This document shows positions 21,201 to 32,449 of a stretch of DNA of 64,000 bases, one piece after another. Source of the stretch: Arion vulgaris (Eukaryota; Mollusca; Gastropoda; Stylommatophora; Arionidae); contig CM036755.1 of the NCBI GenBank assembly GCA_020796225.1, positions 66,718,049 through 66,782,048 on the forward strand, written 5' to 3'. Numbering within the stretch: the first letter of the stretch is position 1; every line of letters starts with the position of its first letter. The position numbers and the translations under genes were made by a program. The notes beneath the pieces are model-generated. The model saw nothing but the letters and a program-made list of their open reading frames with translations. It had not been told where the DNA came from and did no database searches.

Positions 21201-24200
21201 AATCAAATGACCGAACACGGGTTTCGAACCACAAATCCTTATTTCTTACGGCACTCATTGTTTTACTCTACAAACGAGCGCTTTTAATAACACAACCGAC
21301 TACCTATCCAAAATATAGTTGTTTTTTCCCCCCCGATCCAGACGCAATTGAGCTTTCAGCTCTTCCGCTCGGTACCATGGACATCGTAACCCTTCGGTTC
21401 GGTGCCACAAACACCGTAAATCAGGAGGACCTGTGGCTTTTATTCCAGCCCACAGAATTGAACCCGCACTTACAGAGGGCTTGTCACCCGTCGTCAAACA
21501 TGCTACGAACACGCTGGGCAGGCGGGCAGAGCTTAACTAGGCCATGTCTTTCATAAACAGCATGGTCTTTTGACAGAATAATCAGGCCAGATTCGATCGA
21601 CAGTGTTTGCACAAACACCTGCGATAAGCTTTTTATTTTTGTATATTTGAGACGATATAATAGCATACATGCACATAAGTATATACATATAACATACATG
21701 CACACAGTGGCGGCTCGTCATTAAGGGCCAGTGGGGCCAGGCCCTACCAAAAATAATGTGTAACGTGTATTTATTATTTTATAAATTAAAATATAACCTA
21801 ACCTAAAACCATGATTTTTCCAAACATTTGTGTCTGGTCCCACAAATAAAAAGGATCACGAGCCGCCACCGCGTTTATCTATTTCGTTAACTACAGCGTG
21901 TGTGCTTGTATTCTCACAGTCTCTGCCACAAGGTACACGTGTTGTCAGGGTCATGCCAAACACACCAGCACTGGTCCAAGTAGGTGCATCAGTAATGGCA
22001 CCTGGAAGTCATGCCTTGAAAAGCGATGTCCAAGTTGTCCAGAACTTACTGAAAACAATTGGTATTTGTGAGGAGAGTTCTGAGTATTTGTTGGATGCAG
22101 TGACCGGACTTAGTGGAAGTGGTCCTGCATATGTGAGTAGTTCATGCAGTTCTCACACACATTGTGATAGTTAAGGGTTAAAATTGTGATAGTTAAGGGT
22201 TAACATTACACATGTAAAGCTTTTCTTCCACCATATCAAAATAAGAATCCCTCCATATTAGCCTACCTTATCGTGGTTGGAGGGTTTGTGTGCCTTAAAG
22301 ATCCTTCAGGCTATGTCGGCGGAATCTAACTCCTGCAGGTCTAACCAATCTGAACAGACTGAAGGTGAAAGGCCAGACCAAAAGGCGGGAAGAAGGATGG
22401 GGTCTCACAAGGTGACAGCGCAGAACCTACAGGCGAATGGTAAATGCTGTGGCTGCAACCAACCCATCCTCCAGCTATGGGAAAAATAGCAGTCGTCCTC
22501 TCTCTCTCTCTTGAGGAGGACACCCTTTTTCTTGTCTTTTTTTCTACTTCTTAAACGTATGGTCCTGGTAAGGTCACTGCGGAGCGGTCAGATCCGTTAT
22601 AGTATCTACATTGTTTACAGGTCACAGCACACGTACGCATCTTCTAGGTAGCAGGTGTCTGTTGCACAACTTCTGATACTGATGTGTCCGGTTTTCTTTG
22701 GAAATGTGCTCTGGGTAGGAAATAACCGCAAGATTATTTTTTAATTCTGGCGTAGGTTGATACTATTTGTTACACACCTTCTAACCATCTACATTATGGC
22801 TTCCCACAAACGCTGAACTGTTTATTATATGAGGTGATTCCAAATTAGAAACAATCTTTAGTCACTCTGACATCGACTGCATCCATTAAAAAAATATATG
22901 AGTTTTCCCTCTATTTTCTTGTCAGGAGTACGAAATTTGTGGACACTTATAAGATTTGCCGGGATGAACCACATTGAGAGGGTCAGCCAGACAAATGTCG
23001 TTGGTACTGTACTTCTACAGAGGAAGGAACTATTTTTGGACGAAAGTATTTGAGCGCAAGACAAGAACAGAAAACCACGACACTGGGCAACAACCCGGTA
23101 ACAGTATGATGTCAAAAAAAGAAGAAGAAGTGCTGGAGATGTTCGTCTGGCTTGCGAATAAATTTCATTCAAGAGACAGAAGTTGACGACAAGTGTTCCG
23201 CGGATAGTGGCATAATTTGCTAGGACCAAGCATTCTAGTTAGACCAACCAGATATAATATGAGGCTAACGTTACTTGGGCAAACCACAGCAAACTCTAAC
23301 TGGGCCTGATAACTGGCGAGAAAACCCTTGACCTAGTTTCAGTTGAGAGCTGGAATATATATATATATATATATAAATGTTTGTTAAAACACTGCAAGCT
23401 TTTTTGTGATTTTGCTCAATTCTGTAAGTATGGTTATTTATTGATGAAAAATATGAATAATATTGATATTCGTTATTGTTAAACTTAACTTTTTGTATAA
23501 AATTACTTTGATTTAGCATTTTCTGTTGATTTTAAAATAGATTCGTCTATATACAACAATACTGGAATGCGAGGTCGCCGAGTGGTTACGGGACCTAAAT
23601 TTGGGTGTAAAGAATAGAACCACTGTAACCTGCCACGCATGTCGTAAGAGGCGGCTAAGGAGGTTTGACTGAAATCGGATGCACATGTCCTAAACGTAAA
23701 AGTCAATGCGTTTAGGGCCTACCCGCCCGAGTGGTTACCGGGGTCCAAATTTGGGGTGTAAAGAATAGAACCACTGTTACCTGCCATGCATGTCGTAAGA
23801 GGCGACTAAGGAGGTTTGGCTGAAATCGGATGCATGTGTCCTAAACGTGTAGAGGTATATGCGTTTAGGGGCCTACCAAACCAATGTGCAACGTATGCAC
23901 GTTCTTGGCAAAGATCAAACATATCACAAAGAGTGATTAAAATTGGTCGTAAAAGAACGAACACAAAGAAGAAGAAGAAGAATGCGAGGTCACGTGACCA
24001 GTTGTGGTCTGATTCCTCATAATTTGTACATGAGTCCGCAGGCCCATAAGTTAATAGTTGGCTGTGGGCAAACCGACGACGTGAGAACTAATCTCATTCC
24101 ACAGAAATGTGTTGAAAAGACAGATGTGTCGGCCTTTGACGGAAAATTGAGTCGGTCGTATCAGCAGGTTAACACAAACATGTTGAAGAAACCCGTCACA

Positions 24201-27200
24201 CTACTAACCAAAATACTATACCGATTGACCTCTCAAAAGTAAAATCACGTTGTATACTATTCCACATGTGTATCTCTCAATGATTTTCTGCTGCAAAATG
24301 AAATCATACTAATTGTTGTCTAACTTTGTCTACATAGGCTTTTGTGGCCATTGAATCTCTGGCAGATGGTGGTGTAAAAATGGGATTACCTAGAGATCTA
24401 GCAGTCAAACTTGCAGCTCAAACATTGCTGGTTTGTATTTGTTCATAAAATGTGTAGAATATGACATGTAGGAGAATGCTATCTAGATCAGCATTCCCCA
24501 AACTGGGGTCCGCGATCCATGGGAGTCAGCGTGGTACTCACAAGGTGTTCTCAAGCACGTGATGAAATATAATCTTTGACATTTCAAACAAAAAAATAAA
24601 TTTTAAAACATGTATAAAAACAGTGGTAAACTAGTTCCGCTGCGAAATGAAAGGATCCGGACTAGACTGGAGTCTAAATGTATGACAGGACAAAATGAAA
24701 GACCATATGAAGTTTCCCGCAGTCTGAGAAATTGGAACGTGGTGTAACAATAACTCCATCGCTAGAAGATTTTCATATATAGAAACTTTTGGGGACTGCG
24801 GCAGCAAAATGTATTTAAAATGTGGTCGCGGTAATGCAAAGTTTGGTAACCGCTGGTCTAGACCATCGTTGTTCAACGCAGTGCCAACGGGAGCCATGCC
24901 GCCTGTTTCATAAATTCTTGGCGCCTCATTTTACTGCACTATTCACATTTCTAAAATACAAACTATTTTCTACATTTTTTTATGCAGTCATTTTGACTGA
25001 GGGAAGAGGACCTCTCCACAGGCTTGAATAGAACACTACCTCCCACCCCTGACAGAATGTCCCGCCCCAAGACATAGACGAAATGTGACACCGCTAGAAT
25101 TGAAGGGAATGCCCCGCCCAAAACTTGGAGGAAAGGTCACACCCTTGACCCGACAGACTGACATGTTTTACGTTTGCAGATCCAGACTCCAGACAGATAA
25201 GCGGTGGAACTCATCTCGATAATAGCAGCTTCTCTTTTTGACAATCAGTTTAGTTTTAGTGACTAAAACATATATTACAAGAATTGAATTCTTCAGTCGC
25301 CCGAGTGGTTACCGGGGCCCAAATTTGGGGTGTAAAGAATAGAACCACGCATGTCGTAAGAGGCGAATAAGGAGGTTTATCTTAAATCGGATGCACGTGT
25401 CCGCTAGGAAATGCTAACCCGAAACAAATGCTTGCAGACAACGGATGTACCAGGTAATAAGGCGCATAACATGGTGCGACGACCCCTCACAATGAGGAAT
25501 GGGATAACGGGTTCTACGGTCGCCAATCTGCCTCGAGATTTAGCCACGCAGTAAGAATGTCAGACTTACCATCACGAGGGTGGCCAAAACTTACTGCTGG
25601 AAGAGGTCGGCACAAACGGGTAAGCAGAAATCATAGGAATTATATCCTACAGAGCTGCACCCAGTATGCAGACTTGATAAGAAAGAGGTGGCCCACTTAC
25701 ACCAGTATCCAAGACAAACTGTATGGTGTGGCTGATAATCTGAGTCAGACAGCTGCCTTTATTAGAGAATCTGAAATCCCAATCTAATGAGAACGCAGAA
25801 GAAGAAGAAAAAAGTATTCTTCAGTTGATTGAATTTTAATAACTATTCTTTACTAAAGGATCTGCATAAACAAATTACATACCGGTGAATCCACCGACAA
25901 ATACCATCCTTCCTGCTATTTTAAAAAACAAAATATTAAGTCATTTATTGAAGATAAATTAATTACATGTCACACTTGGTCTGAACCTATGCCTAAATAA
26001 TACATGGTTAATTGAATAGTCATTCTTTTGTTCTACTGCCGTGAAGCGTTGTAGAGATAAGGTATGTTTGTGTTGCGTAGTTCTCTTTTGGTTGTCAACT
26101 GTTTTGCTTAGACTACTGTCATGTGCATGAACATTTAATAAAGCAGTGGAAAAACATATGTGCTTTTGAATATAAATGTTACAGAATAGTCCTTCGTATA
26201 TCTTGAACAGAGAAGAAAACAAATAGATCTATCCAGAAAGAACTCAAAATCAAAGAAAACTGGCTAATGCTACAAATAAGAAAAAGAAAATTGAGATATT
26301 TTGGACATATCAAAAGACATGAAGGGCTGGAGAAGACCATCATGGAAGGGGCATACCGGCAAAGAGAAGAAGAAGACCACGGAGAAGATGGATTCAGGAT
26401 GTAACTGATGGTTTGAACATGACGGCTGCAGAGGCAGGACATCTGGCCTATGAGAGAGAAATTCCGGAGGACTGTTGGGGTGGCAAAGTTCTGCTCGGGA
26501 CAAGCTATTTGATGATGACTGTCATGTTAAGTTTATTTAATGTTTCTTTGATTCCGTTTTACCATCGTTTTCTAGCTTGCTGTTTTCATCTGTTATGCTC
26601 AAGCTACGGGTTCGTTTGGCTCCATTCTAACCAAATAAACGAATCATTCAAGTCTTTGATATTCAATAACCTCTTTGCCACCTATACTTGTTCTTAGTGT
26701 TTCATTTGATATTATCTTCTTGTTTTTCTGCTGCATTTTGTATACATCTCATCTCATATATTGTGTTCTTACACTCAAGTAACACTGTTGGTTTTCTAAA
26801 ACTGTCCATGTCTGGCATTGATAGCATAGCGTAGAAATGCATATGGCATCGATCATCTATCTTGTAGTTTGCATGTTGATTTTTCAATGTTTGATGAATT
26901 GATTAGTCTTCTTCTTCATCTTTCAACTCCCTACGGAGCACAGGTCTTCCTCTCTCATTCCGTCCCTTCCACTTCTTCCCTAACCTTTTAAAATCAGTCT
27001 CCTATCATTTTAATATCAGTCTCCAGCTCTCATCTCCAGGTATTTCTAGGCCTTCCCCAGCTCTTCTTTCCCTCTAGGTTTCAAAAAGACCTGTCTTACA
27101 ATGCTTCTAGTTGGTCTTCTCGATGTGTGTCATATCCATCACCAACGTCTCTTCCTTAGCTATTTTTCCAATGGTATCTAGTTGATTAATACCTGTATGC

Positions 27201-30194
27201 CTACTAATATAGGAGACCCTAGTGATACTAAATTGGAGATAACATTTCTATAACACATAATGACGCAGTTGTATGTATAGTTGTAGTCCTCATAGTACTA
27301 GGCATTTTATTTAAGATGGTCAGTTTTTTCATTGATAACTTTCATCCCATAACTCAGTGAGCCATGGACTCACAATTGGTTCAACAAATCTGTCCCACTT
27401 AGGAATAATTTTCTGTATCTTAAAATTCTGATTTCAAAGGTAACCACTTGACTGCTTAAGCTTTCTCATCACTTGTTTCTAACTCTCATCACTTGTTCCT
27501 AACTCTCATCACTTGTTTCTAACTCTCTAATACTCAACTATCCTAACTCTCATCACTTGACTTATCCATATCTTTCATTACTTATATCTTATTTCTAATC
27601 ACTTGACTATTCCATCTCTCTTCTTCTTCTTCTTTTGTCGTCACACAGCTACCGAGTTGTTGCCCAGTGTTGTGGTTTTATGTTTTTGTCTTGCGCTGTT
27701 CTGCTGGCTTGAGTGATTGTTATTTTGCTCTTTGACAGGATTCTGCTATACCATCTTTCGTGGTCTTTCTCTCGTCTTCTTTCCTGATGTTCTGTTGTAG
27801 AAGACTCTGTATACTGTTGAGTTTAGATGCATTCTTATTAAGGGCCAAACCACTTCATTCTTTGTTTCTCAGTGTAATTCAAGCAAGATTCTGTGCCACC
27901 TTTCTTTCTTATACTAATGTTCCGGACTCTATCTTTTCTGGTGTTGTTGGTAATTTTTCATAGGCTGCGCATTTCACTCGTAGTTATTTTTTGTGACTGC
28001 ACTTTTGCTGATTGTTCATGTTCTGTTCTGGTAACACAAAGTAGATATGAGTATTCCATCTCTCTAATCGCTTAATAACTATCTCATCTTTCTAGTAACT
28101 TGACTATTCCATCTTACTAACCACTTGACTATTGCATCTTACTAACCACTTGACTATTGCATCTTACTAACCACTTGACTATTGCATCTTACTAACCACT
28201 TGACTATTCCATCTTACTAACCACTTGACTATTCCATCTTACTAACCACTTGACTATTCCATCTTACTAACCACTTGACTATTCCATCTTACTAACCACT
28301 TGACTATTCCATCTTACTAACCACTTGACTATTCCATCTTACTAACCACTTGACTATTCCATCTTACTAACCACTTGACTATTCCATTTGTCTTATTTTA
28401 ATATTTAAACTCTAACCATTTCAAAATTTCAACTCTATAATCATTAGACTATTTTATCCCTCTAATCATTAGGCTATTCCATTTCTCTAATCATTAGGCT
28501 ATTCCATTTCTCTAATTACTAGACTATTCCATCCCTCTAATCATTAAGCTATTTCATCCCTCTAATCATTAAGCTATTTCATCCCTCTAATCATTATGCT
28601 GTTTCATCCCTCTAATCATTAGGCTATTTTATCTCACTAATCACACATTCAGGCATTGATTTTTGAGAATGCATCTGAGCATGATGTAATCATTTATACG
28701 GATGGTTCGGTGATTCGAAATGAGCTCGTGGGCTTTCACTGCTCAGGTCGGAGGAGATGTTGTGAAGGAAGACAGTGGTGGTTTTGCCGTGACTACGAGC
28801 AGTCTCACTATGGAAATCATGGCGGTTACCAAAGCAATGATTTGGCTGGAATCACAGACTTTTATCCATGCATGTTTTCTCAGTGACTCAATGAATATGC
28901 TCAGGAAGATTGAAACAGGATGGGCTAGGAGACATTGGATGGAGTCGCTGGGGAGGTCTAAGCTGATAAAGATCAGTTTTATTTTTGTGCCAGGGCATGC
29001 AGGTGTAAGGGGAATGAACGTGCGGATAGGCTTGCAGGTATGGCTGCTGTACAAAGCGGCCAAGCAATGGACCAGGCTGATATTATAAATTCCTTAAGGG
29101 AGAGAGGGCGTGTACATGATTCACGTAATAGCAGTGAATATACAACAGTAACCAGACTGCAAGAACTCAAAGTTAAGTGTGGTGTAGCTCGACAAGAACG
29201 CTATGCTGGCAGACAAAGAAGAATTGTAAACCAACAAAGAACCGGTGTCGTTAGTCGCCACACGCTGATGGACATACTGAGGGAGAGATCGGAGCACTTA
29301 TGGACTAATTTGTTCGACGTGCAGTGATGGTGATCCGCCGACTAAACTAAAACTAAACTAATCATATGAAAGTAAAACCAAGTTCAGAGCTTGAATATTA
29401 AATGGTAGCGTTCCATCAAGATGCACATTCACTGTACATGGACTGCTTTTAAGACAAGCCCATCGCTTTAAATACATATATATATATATATATTCTTCTC
29501 GTACTATTATATGTTACATAGGATCTGCAAGTAATTTCTCAATACCGCTCTCTCATAGGTAACTCAATCAATCTTTTCCATAGAATTGAGTATGATATTT
29601 CTTACCTCTCTCAGCAAAGTTTATTTCAGTGTTTCACTAGAGAGTCCTCTCTTTCTTGAACTCTTTGCTTCCCATTGAAATAAATAACAATTCTAATAAT
29701 ACCAGAAGGTAGTTGTAAATGAGAAATAAAAAGTATAGAAAAGACCAGAGTTATATTGGAGTTAATTCTTATTTTTCATGTTTGTTGGCCTACACGCTCT
29801 GATATAACCAAAAAAAGGCCTTAGGTTGAAAAGGCATGCCTCGCTTAAAAGGCTTTAATCCTTAATAACCAACAAACAAACAAACGACAAAGACAACATT
29901 TTAGTAAACAATTTTACTGCCATATTCTTATATTTGTTTTTGCTTTTTAAAAGCTATTAACTACCATACATGTTTTCTATTCTTGTGCTTGTTTCGTTGC
30001 AACAGGGTGCAGCCAAAATGGTTTTAGAAACAGGAAAACATCCAGGGCTTCTGAAAGATGAGGTCTGCTCTCCAGCAGGGACAACAATTGCAGGTGTCCA
30101 TGTTCTGGAAAAGAATGGTTTCCGAGGAGCATTAATTGATGCAGTAGAAGCTGCAACATTGAGGTCTAAGGAGTTGGGAGCATCAAGTATTTGA
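18033..30194 (+). CDS. PYCR3: Pyrroline-5-carboxylate reductase, PYCR3-like (5' partial)
   Basis: Catalyses the last step of proline synthesis, NAD(P)H-dependent reduction of 1-pyrroline-5-carboxylate. Four exons join in phase 0: 18033-18215, 21920-22132, 24338-24430 and 30006-30194 with the TGA stop, 225 codons in all. Visible family landmarks: [33 protein letters not shown], the signature [20 protein letters not shown], the conserved [33 protein letters not shown], and [15 protein letters not shown]. The protein ends soon after [11 protein letters not shown], as PYCR3 does, without the longer tail of PYCR1/2. Roughly 45-50 N-terminal residues with the Gly-rich Rossmann loop are missing; they probably lie upstream of the window or in an unseen exon. 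The body shows no break. Confidence 0.93.
18300..18490 (-). mobile_element. SINE-E fragment
   Basis: Matches the middle of SINE-E: ttcagcctgctctt, ttttgaactgccaagggtt, gaggactaggaactcgatct. Neither end is complete. Confidence 0.7.
18535..19194 (+). repeat. 66-bp array fused to SINE-D head, 10 copies
   Basis: Units start at 18535, 18601, 18667 and so on at exact 66-bp spacing. Each holds about 53 bp (gacgtccatgcttccgttac, then tatataatcaaattgc) followed by gtctgtagcttaa, the first 13 bp of SINE-D. The tenth unit continues directly into a full SINE-D body. It lies in the first visible intron of the reductase gene. Confidence 0.95.
19182..19430 (+). mobile_element. SINE-D attached to the 66-bp array
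   Basis: Body follows the last array unit: agtaagctcgatcacaaccc, cctggtttaaactccg (B-box region), ctcaccgttcagaaagcaat and gactcgtttactgttg. Confidence 0.88.
19560..19620 (+). mobile_element. RNase H LINE 3'-end scrap
   Basis: Ends in tcagttcactaaccaataac, the common 3' end of the LINE family at 16960-17305. Confidence 0.55.
19925..20262 (+). mobile_element. LINE RT C-terminal tail
   Basis: Encodes [20 protein letters not shown], then in another frame [20 protein letters not shown] and [20 protein letters not shown], with RSRNLFLS near its end. Related copies at 46295-46656, 50795-50990 and 52612-52830. Confidence 0.85.
20306..21145. repeat. 70-bp tandem array, exactly 12 copies
   Basis: Unit starts ctaatgactgagagaagtac and ends gggcaagcaccagag, repeated at 70-bp spacing with few differences (aaggag/aatgag, agtac/aatac). 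It begins about 45 bp after the LINE RT tail stop. Low divergence indicates recent expansion or ongoing homogenisation. Confidence 0.95.
21325..21540 (-). mobile_element. SINE-C copy
   Basis: On the - strand starts near cgcctgcccagcgtgttcgt, with B-box gggttcaattc, and ends in a C/A-rich run near 21325. Sister of 8112-8284. Confidence 0.8.
21705..21871. mobile_element. MITE with cagtggcggctcg termini
   Basis: Begins cagtggcggctcgt and ends acgagccgccaccg, its inverted complement. Non-coding. It ends only 48 bp before PYCR3-like exon B. A second member with a clear 8-bp target duplication is at 32450-32751. Confidence 0.82.
21920..22132 (+). CDS. PYCR3: PYCR3-like exon B
   Basis: 71 codons, [16 protein letters not shown] to GLSGSGPAY. 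Acceptor attctcacag, donor gtgagtag. Holds the VMPNTP signature and the start of the conserved catalytic/dimer region. Confidence 0.95.
22255..22530 (+). mobile_element. Probable LINE 5'-region fragment
   Basis: cttatcgtggttggagggtt, tgtgtgccttaaagatcc and a CT-rich stretch resemble 5' regions of RTE-type LINEs. Assigned from general resemblance only. Confidence 0.35.
22540..23260. other. Mostly unassigned intron sequence
   Basis: 22970-23130 (+) carries an accacgacactgggcaacaac block, the reverse of LINE-tail sequence at 27640 and 53770. Otherwise nothing recognised. Confidence 0.4.
23285..24060 (+). repeat. Unclassified dispersed repeat, copy 3, with insert
   Basis: Colinear with 12207-12660, but interrupted after aatgcgaggtc (23566-23576) and resumed at the duplicate aatgcgaggtc (23981-23991). 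Includes an (AT)n run at 23354-23375. Confidence 0.75.
23577..23980 (+). mobile_element. Head-to-tail SINE-M dimer
   Basis: First unit 23577-23724 is 3'-truncated after gtttagggcctaccc. The second, 23725-23980, is complete and ends in (gaa)n. One pair of 11-bp duplications, aatgcgaggtc, encloses both, so they were probably inserted together. Confidence 0.88.
24338..24430 (+). CDS. PYCR3: PYCR3-like exon C
   Basis: 31 codons, [18 protein letters not shown] to LAAQTLL. Acceptor gtctacatag, donor gtttgtatt. Confidence 0.94.
24489..24855. mobile_element. hAT-type MITE
   Basis: Ends cagcattccccaaactgggg and gcaaagtttggtaaccgctg are imperfect inverted repeats. The 8-bp flanks atctagat and gtctagac agree at 6 of 8 positions. 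No transposase. Confidence 0.75.
25294..25405 (+). mobile_element. SINE-M 5' fragment
   Basis: gcccgagtggttaccggggc through catgtcgtaagaggcgaata to cggatgcacgtgtcc, with an internal deletion before the central block and no 3' half. Confidence 0.82.
25440..25800 (+). other. Possible repeat-derived frame, unidentified
   Basis: A 76-codon frame (25557-25787) reads [12 protein letters not shown] to RESEIPI and stops shortly before gaagaagaag, the tail shared with mobile elements here. Not recognised; probably the end of a retroelement. Confidence 0.3.
26095..26520 (+). mobile_element. LINE RT C-terminal tail
   Basis: Encodes [40 protein letters not shown] and [20 protein letters not shown] across frame changes. 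Sister of 5545-5985. Confidence 0.85.
26905..27180 (-). mobile_element. LINE RT-tail fragment
   Basis: Complement of cttcttcttcatctttcaac tccctacggagcacaggtct matches the end of the tail at 17490-17685, here in reverse. Confidence 0.65.
27470..28640. repeat. Diverged 25-bp arrays with a retroelement insert
   Basis: 28111-28385 holds 11 near-identical units atcttactaaccacttgact attcc. 28440-28640 holds about eight looser units, ctctaatcattaggctattc plus catcc. The two alignments agree at most positions, so they look like one old array with one refreshed block. Short related units of about 20 bp begin near 27470. Confidence 0.88.
27600..28052 (-). mobile_element. LINE tail inserted in the 25-bp array
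   Basis: Starts with (ttc)n, a reversed (gaa)n tail, then gtcgtcacacagctaccgag and ctttgacaggattctgctat; colinear with 53760-54040. tattccatctctc flanks both ends (27586 and 28053), although within an array this could be array sequence. Confidence 0.65.
28645..29345 (+). mobile_element. RNase H LINE fragment
   Basis: Encodes [15 protein letters not shown], then in a second frame [40 protein letters not shown] and [12 protein letters not shown]: the TDGS, E, SDS and PGH landmarks of RNase H. The C-terminal tail has [20 protein letters not shown] and EHLWTNL. Frame changes make it dead. Closest copy 60590-61830 on the other strand. Confidence 0.9.
29470..29510. repeat. (AT)n microsatellite
   Basis: Short tatatata run. 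Confidence 0.7.
29540..29690 (-). mobile_element. LINE RT-tail fragment
   Basis: Matches 58830-59000: aatcttttccatagaattga, tctctcagcaaagttt. Reverse orientation, no open frame. Confidence 0.6.
30006..30194 (+). CDS. PYCR3: PYCR3-like last exon
   Basis: 62 codons and TGA. Acceptor gttgcaacag. Reads [39 protein letters not shown] and [19 protein letters not shown], and ends ASSI. No clear AATAAA close behind, so the polyadenylation site is not assigned. Confidence 0.95.
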   Translation, partial: GAAKMVLETGKHPGLLKDEVCSPAGTTIAGVHVLEKNGFRGALIDAVEAATLRSKELGASSI

Positions 30195-30249
30195 GTTTTC
30201 AGGATATTGCAATGAGACATGATATACTGTATTGTAAACTTTTTTTTTG

Positions 30250-30445
30250 GACTGTTGGCAGAATTGGGGAAATGCTATTATAAGATTTTTGAAGGGACTA
30301 TTGACAGAATTGATAAAATGCTATTATTATAAGATTTTTGAAGGGACTATTGACAGAATTGATAAAATGCTATTATTATAAGATTTTTGAAGGGACTACT
30401 GACCGAAGTGGGGAAAAGCAATTATAAGAAATTTGAAGTGTACAT
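30250..30445. repeat. 49-bp tandem, about 4 copies, in the 3' UTR region
   Basis: Unit gactattgacagaattgata, then attattataagatttttgaa gg. The first and last copies are diverged. It starts about 55 bp after the reductase stop, so it probably lies in its 3' UTR. Confidence 0.85.
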
Positions 30446-30524
30446 CTCGATAAAAATACTATGTTTGTCGCTGTTCTCATTTTTATCATTTCAACTGTAG
30501 TTTGTTAACTGTGTTACCGTGTGT

Positions 30525-30965
30525 TTTCAGAGAGCAATGACAAGCTACTGAACGTATAAGTGGTGTGCCTAGAAGATCAATGACTCGTTTACTGTGGTTG
30601 ATGGGGACATGGAAATGCCATGATTTTCACTGTCTCAGATAGGCTTCATATTATTTGTTGTGTGGTGGTTTCAAATGGTGTCATTGTATTTGATTTGTAT
30701 CCTTTGCTTGATAAAGACCTTTTGGTCAAAACGTTGGTTTGGTTAGTTACTGTACTTTGTAAAACTACCTTGCATGTTTTTTATGTTTTAATCTTTCACC
30801 TTTTCATGTGCATCTGCGAACCTCTGAAATCTGAAAAGGTACACCTGTATGGCGAGGGACACTGATAAGGAAAGCAGGCCTTCGTGCAACAATCAGTCAG
30901 AAGCGCCAGTACCAGGTGCCCTGACTACGCCTGAATTCATAGCGGGTGAACGGAAGAAGAAGGTG
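30525..30965 (+). mobile_element. SINE-D scrap, Penelope-like scrap and SINE-G
   Basis: 30525-30625 matches SINE-D (agagcaatgacaagctactg, actcgtttactgtgg). 30700-30780 has ttgataaagaccttttggtc followed by aaaacgttgg, the hammerhead-like motif. 30812-30965 is SINE-G, ending cggaagaagaagg. Confidence 0.65.
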
Positions 30966-31019
30966 CATCTGCTTAAAACGATTCCTATCATTTCATTTTA
31001 TTTACCTTGTTAACTCATT

Positions 31020-31125
31020 TATTCAACCATTACCATGTGCCATAGTGACTGACAATCATGTCTCTCCATAACTTCCGGTCATTCTTCTTTTTATTTGCGA
31101 TCTGTTTCATATGCTCAGTCTAAAA
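31020..31125 (-). mobile_element. LINE 3'-region fragment
   Basis: The block catgtgccatagtgactgac with aatcatgtctctccataact recurs at 31440-31600 and in diverged form at 45405. Reverse-orientation LINE debris. Confidence 0.5.
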
Positions 31126-31127
31126 TC

Positions 31128-31380
31128 ATAAGATTGCCAGTGTTGCGGGCTCAAGGGGAGCAAAGAATAGTAACACTGCTAACTACAAGGCATGTCGTAA
31201 GAGGCAACTGAGGTAGGGGCCTAGGAAGCTACCCTAGTAAATAAAAAAGTGTTGCAAAATTGGATGTGCTGGCCTACTTGTTGGCACATAACTGGCACAA
31301 TGTACAATCGCTCTTAGACTCAAATTATATAGAGTGGTTTAACAAGTAGCCAATATGGAGCGTTCGGAGAAGAAACCATA
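31128..31380 (+). mobile_element. SINE-M2 copy
   Basis: cgggctcaaggggagcaaag, ggcatgtcgtaagaggcaac, ctaccctagtaaataaaaa, gttggcacataactggcaca, ending cggagaagaa. Shares the central tgtcgtaagaggc block with SINE-M but has a different flank and 3' half. Other copies at 34868-35095, 38245-38475, 51155-51415 and 54510-54700. Confidence 0.8.
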
Positions 31381-31429
31381 AGATGGGTTGTCCATCAGCA
31401 GCTGCAGTCAGTTGGAGTTGCTGTGTGTT

Positions 31430-31805
31430 CCCTGTAGTTTCAAGTGCCATGGTGACTGATAATCATATCTCTCCACAACTTCTGTTCATTCTTCTTCGTA
31501 ATGTGTTTCATATGCTCGGTCTAAACCAGAGATGGGTTGCCCATCAGAAGCTGATGTCAGTTGAAGTTCCTTGGGGGTTTCCCCTATAGTTTTCTCTGTA
31601 GGTTTTACTCATGAGGCATTGTTTCATTTTGTTGATGTATGTATGATGTACAGGACTGCAGGATCTGCTCTGGAGTCTTTGTTTCAGTCTGACATGCACA
31701 CTGTGCAGTCTGAGGTTTTATTTGTGCAGTGATGATTGAGAATGCAGTGTCCTGAGGTGGAAGATTGTTATGTATTGTTTTCTGTTGAATCACCAATGAA
31801 AGTGG
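31430..31805 (-). mobile_element. LINE debris including an RNH tail
   Basis: 31605-31796 on the - strand encodes AQCACQTETKTPEQILQSCT, a Cys/His tail of the [10 protein letters not shown] type. 31430-31600 repeats the block seen at 31020-31125. Confidence 0.65.
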
Positions 31806-31879
31806 TTTATGTTCTTTACATCTGTGATTTGGGCTCCTGGTTACCGCTCAGGCTTTATGTGCTATTTGTACATTACTTA

Positions 31880-32125
31880 TGTGGGCATTTGTGACTTAAG
31901 CAGTAGTGAGTTCGATCACAGCCCAATAGAACCTAGAGCAAACTCGCTGTCGAAGTTTGGAAGCAAATTTGTACCTGTGGATTTTAGAACGGTATAAATA
32001 TACCTCACCGTTAGAAAGCAATGACAAACTACTGAACTTATAAGTGGTGCCTAGAAAATCAATGACTCGTTTACTGTGGTTGATAGGATGTTTCCTGATA
32101 AAGTCAGATATGCCACAATTTTCAT
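31880..32125 (+). mobile_element. SINE-D copy
   Basis: ttgtgacttaagcagtagtg, ctcaccgttagaaagcaatg, aatgactcgtttactgtggt. The B-box region is diverged. Confidence 0.82.
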
Positions 32126-32449
32126 TTTCAACAAACGGAAATGTGGAGTAATGAATTATGTGAATATAATTGAGGAAGTTGGATGTATAGTAAGATAGAT
32201 GATCAATTATGGGGGAAATGGTTGTGAAATGGCTGGTATTGTATTTTAGAAATAAAAATGTTTAAAATTTGATTGTTGCCATGTTAAATTTTGTTTAGTA
32301 TGAGAAAGGTACTTGTCTAAAGGTGTATGATTTCAGTGCACCTGGTTTCTTTGTATGGCTCCTTCACTGTCAGCAGGGATGGCAGGTGATCTGTTGAGTG
32401 TTGCACAAACTCCAAAACACAAGACAAACGAATGATTTATTGATTACAC

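Noticed and set aside
28720..29088. Intact host RNase H gene
   Set aside because: The frame changes within the domain and the sequence recurs at 60590-61830; it is a LINE fragment.
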